From Psychroflexus longus (GTDB taxonomy: Bacteria > Bacteroidota > Bacteroidia > Flavobacteriales > Flavobacteriaceae), in contig NZ_JAIQZE010000001.1 of the NCBI RefSeq assembly GCF_020164595.1, positions 248,001 through 312,000 on the forward strand: a DNA stretch of 64,000 bases, read 5' to 3'. Below are positions 51,242-58,129 of the stretch, piece by piece (positions within the stretch are counted from its first letter, which is position 1; every line of letters begins with the position of its first letter). The notes below the pieces were generated by a model that was given only the letters and a program-made list of their open reading frames with translations, did not search any database and was not told where the DNA came from. The position numbers were made by a program, and so were the translations under genes.

Positions 51242-52102
51242 ATGACTTTATACCCTATTGAAACTGGCCATTTCAAACTCGATGGTGGTGCTATGTTTGG
51301 TGTTGTTCCAAAAACACTTTGGCAACGCTCCAATCCTGCAGACCAAAATAATATGATAGACATTGCAGCCACAAGTTTATTGATAGAAAATGGAAAACAA
51401 CTTATCCTTATAGATACAGGCTTAGGGAACAAACAAAGTGAGAAATTTTTCAGCCATTACCATAGGTGGGGAGACCATTCCATCGACAGTTCTCTCAAAA
51501 AATATGGCTTCCATAGAGACGATATTACAGATGTATTTATGACTCATCTTCATTTTGATCATTGCGGTGGAAGCATACAATGGAATAAAGATAAAACAGG
51601 ATACGAACCCGCATTCAAAAATGCTAAGTTCTGGACCAATCAAGAACACTGGGACTGGGCAACAAATCCCAACGATAGAGAAAAGGCTTCCTTCTTAAAA
51701 GAAAATTTGATTCCCATGCAGGAATCAGGACAACTCAACTTTTTGGAAAGATCAAAAAACAGACACTTTTACAAGAATATGGGGTTTGAAGTTCTTTTTG
51801 TAGATGGACATACGGACAAACAAATGATTCCAATTATTGATTACAAAGGCAAAAAACTCGTTTTTGCTGCGGACTTACTCCCAACAGCTGGCCACATTCC
51901 GCTGCCTTATGTTATGGGTTTTGACACAAGACCTTTAAAAACTTTAGATGAGAAAAAACTTTTTCTTGATGAGGCCGTTGCAAACGACTACTATCTTTTC
52001 CTTGAGCATGATGCTCATAATGAAGTAATCAATTTGCAACATACTGAAAAAGGAGCTAGATTAAATTCAACATTTAAGTTTTCAGAACTGTTTACCAACT
52101 AA
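51242..52102 (+). CDS. MBL-fold metallo-hydrolase
   Basis: About 286 residues from the ATG at 51242 (a TTG seven codons earlier is less likely). The zinc motif HxHxDH is FMTHLHFDHCGGS near residue 100, and further ligand regions are FVDGHTDKQMIP (about 190) and FLEHDAHNEV near the end. Such proteins hydrolyse lactones, thioesters or phosphoesters; there is no strong cue here. No signal peptide. It is the first of three plus-strand genes (13 bp to the subtilase, 2 bp from that to the M1 peptidase). Confidence 0.88.
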   Translation: MTLYPIETGHFKLDGGAMFGVVPKTLWQRSNPADQNNMIDIAATSLLIENGKQLILIDTGLGNKQSEKFFSHYHRWGDHSIDSSLKKYGFHRDDITDVFMTHLHFDHCGGSIQWNKDKTGYEPAFKNAKFWTNQEHWDWATNPNDREKASFLKENLIPMQESGQLNFLERSKNRHFYKNMGFEVLFVDGHTDKQMIPIIDYKGKKLVFAADLLPTAGHIPLPYVMGFDTRPLKTLDEKKLFLDEAVANDYYLFLEHDAHNEVINLQHTEKGARLNSTFKFSELFTN

Positions 52103-52115
52103 ATTAAATACAACC

Positions 52116-53795
52116 ATGAATAATAAATTTTTAAAAATTGGAGTCTTATGCTTTTTCGTATCTAGCTTTTTGCTCAGCTGTGCGAGTGGACCAAAAATAA
52201 ATTCACAGCCTATTCCCAATTTACAAAACGTAAGTGAAAAGACTGAAGCCTTGACAGATGATGAACTTCAATATTGGGGAAGTCAAGACTTATTATATGA
52301 CACCATACCAGGAATGAGCGTAGATAGGGCGTATAAAGAACTTATCAAAGATTACAACGGAAAAACTATTATCGTAGCTGTTCTAGATAGCGGAGTCGAT
52401 ATAGAGCATGAAGACCTGGAGGGAGTGGTGTGGACCAATATTGATGAAATCCCAGATAATGGAATTGATGATGACGACAATGGATTTGTAGATGACATCC
52501 ATGGCTGGAATTTTCTTGGCGATGTTACAAATGAAAATTTAGAATACACGAGAATAGTAAGGGATTACAAAGGTCAATTTGAAGATAAACTTGCAAGTGA
52601 TATAGATCCAGAAGATCTAGAAAAATTCAAAATGTATAGAGCTGCAAAAGCAAAATATGATGAAGAGCTGGCAAATACTGATAAGAGCATCAATAGATAT
52701 GTAATGATGAATAATCAATTACAAGAAGCTGAAGAAAGCCTGAAAATTGAACTTGAAGTGGATAAACTCACCATTGAAAATGTAACGGCTTTCAAACCAC
52801 AGGATGATACATCTTTAAATCAAAAAATGCTGTTGCTGAATGTAATGAATAACATTGATGAGGATATTCAGAATATTCAGGATCAACTCGCTGAAGCCAT
52901 GGAGTATTTTGGAGATAAAACGAAATACCACCTAAATCTGGACCTGAATGCAAGGGCAAAAAATCTAGGTGATGATGCTGATGATTTTTCGACCAAAATT
53001 TATGGAAATAATAAAGTAAGCGGACCAAATGAAGACAAAAAGGAAGCAAAGCATGGAACACATGTCGCTGGAATCATAGCCGCCAGTAGAAAAAACGATA
53101 AAGGGATAAAAGGTGTTGCAGATAATGTTTTAATTATGCCTATCAGAGCGGTTCCTGACGGAGATGAGTACGACAAAGACATCGCACTTGGAATTCGCTA
53201 TGCTGTTGACAATGGAGCAAGTATCATCAATACATCCTTCGGAAAATACTTTTCAACTCATCCTGAATGGGTGATGGATGCCATCAAATACGCTGAAAAA
53301 AATGATGTTCTCATTGTAAATGCTGCTGGAAACGAAGGAATTGATCTGGATGAAAAGCGCGTTTATCCTAATGATGAAACGCCTGAAAATCCAGCAAATT
53401 TTGTTGACAACTTCATAAATGTTGGTTCAATAACCTCTCAATACGGAGGGAACTTAGTCTCTGGATTTTCTAATTATGGCATAAACAGTGTAGATATATT
53501 TGCGCCTGGGTCGTCCATATATGCGACAACCCCTTTAAATACTTATGAATTTTTACAAGGAACTTCGATGGCAGCCCCAAATGTTGCTGGAGTAGCAGCC
53601 GTAATAAGATCTTTGTTCCCAAAACTTAGCGCTCCACAAGTCAAACAAATCTTGATGGAATCCGGATTGAGTACGAACCAGAAAGTGATTCTCGGCGGAG
53701 ACCCTCAAAACACAGAAGTCTTCAGTAAAATTTCAGTTTCTGGAAACATGGTAAATATGTATAACGCTATTATATTAGCTTCTAAAACCAAATAA
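52116..53795 (+). CDS. S8 family subtilisin-like lipoprotein peptidase
   Basis: 559 residues. The lipobox ends at Cys22 (SSFLLSCAS). The catalytic triad is Asp91 (VAVLDSGVD), His313 (KHGTHVAGI) and Ser484 (QGTSMAAPN), with oxyanion Asn406 (NAAGNEG). The 222 residues between Asp and His hold a highly charged insertion (about 140-300), absent from classic subtilisins, in which the spacing is about 32. This insertion is helical and may be a regulatory or substrate-binding region. It lies between an MBL hydrolase and an M1 peptidase in one operon, suggesting a shared role in periplasmic or surface proteolysis. No T9SS signal is present. Confidence 0.92.
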   Translation: MNNKFLKIGVLCFFVSSFLLSCASGPKINSQPIPNLQNVSEKTEALTDDELQYWGSQDLLYDTIPGMSVDRAYKELIKDYNGKTIIVAVLDSGVDIEHEDLEGVVWTNIDEIPDNGIDDDDNGFVDDIHGWNFLGDVTNENLEYTRIVRDYKGQFEDKLASDIDPEDLEKFKMYRAAKAKYDEELANTDKSINRYVMMNNQLQEAEESLKIELEVDKLTIENVTAFKPQDDTSLNQKMLLLNVMNNIDEDIQNIQDQLAEAMEYFGDKTKYHLNLDLNARAKNLGDDADDFSTKIYGNNKVSGPNEDKKEAKHGTHVAGIIAASRKNDKGIKGVADNVLIMPIRAVPDGDEYDKDIALGIRYAVDNGASIINTSFGKYFSTHPEWVMDAIKYAEKNDVLIVNAAGNEGIDLDEKRVYPNDETPENPANFVDNFINVGSITSQYGGNLVSGFSNYGINSVDIFAPGSSIYATTPLNTYEFLQGTSMAAPNVAGVAAVIRSLFPKLSAPQVKQILMESGLSTNQKVILGGDPQNTEVFSKISVSGNMVNMYNAIILASKTK

Positions 53796-53797
53796 AC

Positions 53798-55624
53798 ATG
53801 ATTAAAAACACTTTTACATTTATGATGTTGATTTCAATATCAACACTCTTTGCACAAAACAATACCGGCTATTGGCAACAACACGTTGACTATGAAATGC
53901 AGGTAGATTTTGATGATAAGAATTATCAATATGAAGGCGAGCAAAAACTGGTCTATACCAATAATTCACCGGACACCCTCAATAGAGTTTTTTATCACAT
54001 GTATTTCAACGCATTCCAGCCAGGGAGCGAAATGGATGTAAGATCCAGAACTATACAAGATCCAGATGGTAGAGTAAGAGATCGTATTTCTAAACTAAGT
54101 GATGAAGAAATAGGGTTTATGAGAGCAAAATCTTTGAAGCAAGATGGAAAAGACTTAAACTACGAACTCGTAGGGACAGTTTTGGAAGTTGAACTCGCTG
54201 ATCCTATTCTACCTGGAGATTCAACGACTTTTGAAATGGAATTTTTGGGCCAGGTTCCTGTGCAGATAAGAAGATCTGGAAGAAACAATGCTGAAGGTGT
54301 TGAATTGTCAATGACACAATGGTACCCTAAAATGGCTGAATATGACTTTGAAGGCTGGCATGCAGATCCTTACATAGCAAGAGAATTTCATGGAGTTTGG
54401 GGTGATTTTGATGTAAAAATCACCATAGACAAAGATTTTATTTTAGGTGGCTCTGGTTACATTCAAAATCCAAACGAAGTTGGCTATGGTTATGAAGATG
54501 AAGGTGTAAAAGTAAGACGCAGAGGAAAAAAATTAACCTGGCACTTCGTTGCTCCAAATGTTCATGATTTTACCTGGGCAGCAGACAAAAATTATATTCA
54601 TGACCAAATCATTGGGAATGATGGCACAACTCTTCATTTCTTATATAAAGACAATGAAGACATCAAAGAGAACTGGAAGAATTTACAATCTAAAACAGCT
54701 GAACTTTTAGATTATTTCAATGAGCACATTGGTCAGTATCCATACGATCAATATTCTGTGATTCAAGGTGGCGACGGAGGTATGGAATACGCCATGTGTA
54801 CGCTTATTACCGGTGAAAGAGAATTTGGAAGCCTTGTTGGCGTTACAGCTCACGAGATGGCGCATGCCTGGTTTCAGCATGTTTTAGCAACAGACGAAGC
54901 TCAGCACGAATGGATGGATGAAGGATTCACCTCATACATTTCTGGCCTAGCAATGAATGAAGTGATGGATCGGAATAGAGAAAATCCTACTGCTGGCAGT
55001 TACAGGGGTTATGTAAGTTTGGCAAATTCTGGATATGAGCAAGCTCAGACTACCCATGCAGACCGTTATGAATATAACCAAGCTTATGGAACTTCAGCTT
55101 ATTCTAAAGGTGCTGTATTCTTAGGTCAACTTGGTTATTTGATTGGTAAAGAAAATTTACAGAAAGTCTTAAACAGATATTTTGATGAGTGGAAATTTAA
55201 GCATCCTACACCAAATGATTTTATTCGTGTAGCTGAAAAAGTGAGCGGTGCAGAGCTTAGCTGGTATCTCAATGACTGGACTAGAACTACCAACACCATT
55301 GATTATGGTATTAAAGATGTGAGTGTAGATGAACAAAACACAATTGTAACTTTAGAACGCATAGGGCTCACGCCAATGCCGTTGGAAGTAAAAGTAGATT
55401 ACAAGGGAGGAAATTCCGAAACCTACTATATTCCTCTACGCATCATGAGATGGGAAAAACCTAATGCAGGTGAAATTGTGGACGACTGGGCCTGGGCTTA
55501 TCCAACTTATGACCTAGAAATACCTACTAATCAGTATGGAATTGAAAAAATTGAAATTGATCCCTCACAATATATGGCAGATGTCAATCGCGATAATAAC
55601 GTCGAGGTTCTGGAGGAAGAATAA
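53798..55624 (+). CDS. M1 family metallopeptidase
   Basis: 608 residues. A signal peptide (1-19, ending TLFAQN) precedes an N-terminal beta-domain and a gluzincin catalytic domain. The zinc site is H352-E353-M-A-H356 with the third ligand Glu375 (EWMDEGFTSY), and the exopeptidase motif appears as GGDGGMEYAM at about 324-333, a variant of GxMEN. It removes N-terminal residues from peptides in the periplasm or at the surface. The start follows the subtilase stop by 2 bp, so they are coupled. A strong terminator follows at 55643. Confidence 0.94.
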   Translation: MIKNTFTFMMLISISTLFAQNNTGYWQQHVDYEMQVDFDDKNYQYEGEQKLVYTNNSPDTLNRVFYHMYFNAFQPGSEMDVRSRTIQDPDGRVRDRISKLSDEEIGFMRAKSLKQDGKDLNYELVGTVLEVELADPILPGDSTTFEMEFLGQVPVQIRRSGRNNAEGVELSMTQWYPKMAEYDFEGWHADPYIAREFHGVWGDFDVKITIDKDFILGGSGYIQNPNEVGYGYEDEGVKVRRRGKKLTWHFVAPNVHDFTWAADKNYIHDQIIGNDGTTLHFLYKDNEDIKENWKNLQSKTAELLDYFNEHIGQYPYDQYSVIQGGDGGMEYAMCTLITGEREFGSLVGVTAHEMAHAWFQHVLATDEAQHEWMDEGFTSYISGLAMNEVMDRNRENPTAGSYRGYVSLANSGYEQAQTTHADRYEYNQAYGTSAYSKGAVFLGQLGYLIGKENLQKVLNRYFDEWKFKHPTPNDFIRVAEKVSGAELSWYLNDWTRTTNTIDYGIKDVSVDEQNTIVTLERIGLTPMPLEVKVDYKGGNSETYYIPLRIMRWEKPNAGEIVDDWAWAYPTYDLEIPTNQYGIEKIEIDPSQYMADVNRDNNVEVLEEE

Positions 55625-55642
55625 AAGGTGAGTCCAAATTTC

Positions 55643-55674
55643 AAAAGCGCATTCAACTCCTTGAATGCGCTTTT
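55643..55674. terminator. bidirectional intrinsic terminator
   Basis: A 14-bp stem, AAAAGCGCATTCAA (55643-55656) with TTGAATGCGCTTTT (55661-55674), and a 4-nt loop, followed by more T. It lies between the M1 peptidase gene (plus) and the T9SS protein gene (minus), 6 bp beyond the latter's stop, and serves both. Confidence 0.9.
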
Positions 55675-55679
55675 TTATT

Positions 55680-57734
55680 TTAGTTTTCTTTGATCAATTT
55701 AAAACTTTGCTCCTCATGATCAGAAGATAATTTCACAATATAAACTCCGTCTTCAACATTAAAATCTTCAACGCTGAATGTCGACGCAGCACCTATTTTT
55801 TTAGAATAGATTTGTTGCCCAATCATGTTAAAAATAGTGATTTCAGCATTGGTGATATTACTTAATCCATTTATACTAAAAGATCCTTTAGTCGGGTTTG
55901 GATATATTTTGACTTCAGAAAAAAGCGATTCTGAAGTTGATAAGCTGACCGGCTTAAGCTTTAGAGAGAATCGATTTTCATCTACAGAACCTGCAACTGA
56001 AGAATTGACATCAAATGAGTACGTCGAATTTGATTTGGACAAAAGTGTTTCGGTTTCCAAATAAAGATCTATTATATAGACATCAGCATAAAACGAATCT
56101 GAAAACTCAAAGTTAAAAGTATAATTTTCCCTTCTGTATTGATTGATATAAAGCGGTAAAACCTCTTCAGCATTCGGCATATTTCTTCTTTCCAAAGCTA
56201 CCAGATTTTGGTTTATAACTCTGGTAAGGTTTTCGTCCACATTTTTAAGCTTTGCGATATCATCATCAGCAGAATTCGAATATCTACTCCCAAAATTAAT
56301 TCTAAGAGCATCTGAAGGAGTACTACCCGCATTATAAGAAACTTCATTGAAAAGCTGAATATTTAGAAATTGCTCATTAGAATCAGAAAGAATTTCTGGC
56401 TGAGGGTTTAAATTTACTGCTTTATCGCTCTCCGAAAAGTTGACTTGAGTGACGGAATTATTATATATGGTTTGAACAAATACAGCCTGCATGGGTTGGA
56501 GGTATTGATTCGCTTCAGAATTGGAAGAATTGTTGCCTGAGGGTAATTCCACTACTACAAAGGCGCCTCTACCTCCAGGCTGTTCCAAGTCTTGAATACC
56601 GCCCAATTTTGGATCCCAAACATAGTATACGTCTTTTCTGATATTTTTAGACTTTGCTAAGACAGAATTCATATCTACCTGAGCGTGGTAAGGATTTCCA
56701 ATTAAACTAAATCCATCTTTAGTTTGAGATAAATCAGTGGTTGTATAATTCCCTGTCACTAGCTCACCTTTTGCTCTAAGTCGAGTTGCTGTCGGCTCTG
56801 CCGAATTTGAATAAATATTGATAGTTCTATCACCTCTTACAAGAATCATGTAAGGATTGCCTGCCATTAGTTGATTTACGTTAGTGTTATTTATGGGATT
56901 GAAATCACTCTGTTGATGATCATAGGTAAACAGGGATGCATTGCCGGAAGGGTTGAAGTCGAATCCATTTTCGCCATCCTGCTCCAGATAAGCTGGTCCA
57001 TTTCCTGGGTTAAGTCCTGTAATATGTGTTCCATATTCTTCATCTACATCCTCATCAAAATAACTGTCTGCATCTTCCTGCCAGTTCTTATGAATGGAAG
57101 TTGATGTATTCACAGATGGACTTATAAGGCGATTCGCCCTCCTTGCAGGATAACACTGTTCAGTTTGAACTTTTCCTGAAATTTCTCCACGAACCTCTCC
57201 TATCTGAGCTGTTTTATTGGTCTCGAAATCACACCTTAGATATAGATTCCCTTTAGTTTTAAGCTCACCTGCGTCTACATATAAATTGCCGGAAACTTCT
57301 ATCCCATCTTCTATGTGGACTGTTGAAGCATTCAAAATCCTCAAATTGCTGTAAACCCCTTTCTCTTTGATAAACTGAGCGGAATTTCCATTCAAAACTA
57401 AATCTCCTGCGCCAAAAATTCGGCCGCTATTTTCAATGTTTCTTGTGACAAACAACTGAAAAGACGGATTTATTGTAAGTGAAATATTTTCATCAATTTC
57501 AAGTGACTTTACCTGAACGGAAGCCTCCAAAACTGCATGGGCTTCAATAATTACTTTAGAAGTAGATGTTGGTAACTTATGATTTTTCCAGTTTTGCGAA
57601 TTGCTCCAGCTCCCACTGGAAACAAAAACAGCCTGCTCTTCACTTTTAGATTCATTTAGACCTGACTGTGAGAGGCAAGGCAAGTTTACATTTGCTAGAA
57701 TTGCAAAAAGAAGTATGGAAATTATTTTACTCAA
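55680..57734 (-). CDS. T9SS type A sorting-domain protein (paralogue 2)
   Basis: 684 residues. N-terminal signal sequence, then a beta-helix-like region with repeated NLYVDAGELKTKGNLYLRCD phrasing (about 70-190), a middle region shared with the protein at 58130 (CYPARRANRLISPSVNTSTS and NPYHAQVDMNSVLAKS with YYVWDPKLGG), and a C-terminal type A sorting domain (about 605-684: YPNPTKGSFSINGL through IFNMIGQQIYSKKI). So it is secreted across the outer membrane by the type IX system and probably anchored. It starts with TTG (57734), since no in-frame ATG lies near. A -7 box is at 57752-57759. Surface function unknown. Confidence 0.88.
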   Translation of the reverse strand: MSKIISILLFAILANVNLPCLSQSGLNESKSEEQAVFVSSGSWSNSQNWKNHKLPTSTSKVIIEAHAVLEASVQVKSLEIDENISLTINPSFQLFVTRNIENSGRIFGAGDLVLNGNSAQFIKEKGVYSNLRILNASTVHIEDGIEVSGNLYVDAGELKTKGNLYLRCDFETNKTAQIGEVRGEISGKVQTEQCYPARRANRLISPSVNTSTSIHKNWQEDADSYFDEDVDEEYGTHITGLNPGNGPAYLEQDGENGFDFNPSGNASLFTYDHQQSDFNPINNTNVNQLMAGNPYMILVRGDRTINIYSNSAEPTATRLRAKGELVTGNYTTTDLSQTKDGFSLIGNPYHAQVDMNSVLAKSKNIRKDVYYVWDPKLGGIQDLEQPGGRGAFVVVELPSGNNSSNSEANQYLQPMQAVFVQTIYNNSVTQVNFSESDKAVNLNPQPEILSDSNEQFLNIQLFNEVSYNAGSTPSDALRINFGSRYSNSADDDIAKLKNVDENLTRVINQNLVALERRNMPNAEEVLPLYINQYRRENYTFNFEFSDSFYADVYIIDLYLETETLLSKSNSTYSFDVNSSVAGSVDENRFSLKLKPVSLSTSESLFSEVKIYPNPTKGSFSINGLSNITNAEITIFNMIGQQIYSKKIGAASTFSVEDFNVEDGVYIVKLSSDHEEQSFKLIKEN

Positions 57735-57751
57735 AAAGCTTAGAATTTGAA

Positions 57752-57759
57752 CAAAAGTA
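57752..57759 (-). promoter_or_regulatory. candidate -7 box of the T9SS paralogue 2 gene (TACTTTTG)
   Basis: The minus strand reads TACTTTTG, matching TAnnTTTG, 17 bp before the TTG start; no clear -33 element. Confidence 0.4.
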
Positions 57760-57873
57760 TAGGCTAAGCTTGACGATTTATGTAGAATAAGTTCGAAATC
57801 AATGAGATAGAAATCTTTTTAAAACCATTGATAATTCTTACTATTTTAATTTTTGAAATTCAGTTTTTTAAAA

Positions 57874-57901
57874 AAACCCACTTGGTTGACCAAGTGGGTT
57901 T
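57874..57901 (-). terminator. terminator of the PID-CTERM gene
   Basis: AAACCCACTTGG (57874-57885) with CCAAGTGGGTTT (57890-57901), a 12-bp stem and TTGA loop, flanked by an A-tract that reads as T on the minus strand. It ends the 58130/57931 transcription unit. Confidence 0.9.
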
Positions 57902-57930
57902 GTGATTATTTGAAATGAAAACAAATTAAT

Positions 57931-58125
57931 TTACTTCCTTACTTTCTTTATTCCTAAATATCCACCAACAGCCAATCCTAAAGCGATAAGACCGTTGATT
58001 GGTGCTACTGGCTCATCCCTTACATCATCTTCAAAAATAGGAAGTTGAGCGTAACTCTGAGACGATATCAATAATAAAGCGATAATAATAACTAATGTTA
58101 TATAATGTGAATTTTGAAGTTTCAT
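57931..58125 (-). CDS. PID-CTERM protein-sorting domain mini-protein
   Basis: 64 residues. A signal-anchor (about 9-25), a short acidic stretch (LPIFEDDVRDEPVA), then PINGLIALGLAVGGYLGIKKVRK, a proline-plus-hydrophobic-helix-plus-basic tail matching the PID-CTERM sorting motif of Bacteroidota (family recalled from memory). Such domains probably anchor or sort small proteins at the membrane. It begins 4 bp after the stop of the 954-residue T9SS gene and is cotranscribed with it. Function unknown. Confidence 0.78.
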   Translation of the reverse strand: MKLQNSHYITLVIIIALLLISSQSYAQLPIFEDDVRDEPVAPINGLIALGLAVGGYLGIKKVRK

Positions 58126-58129
58126 AAGC

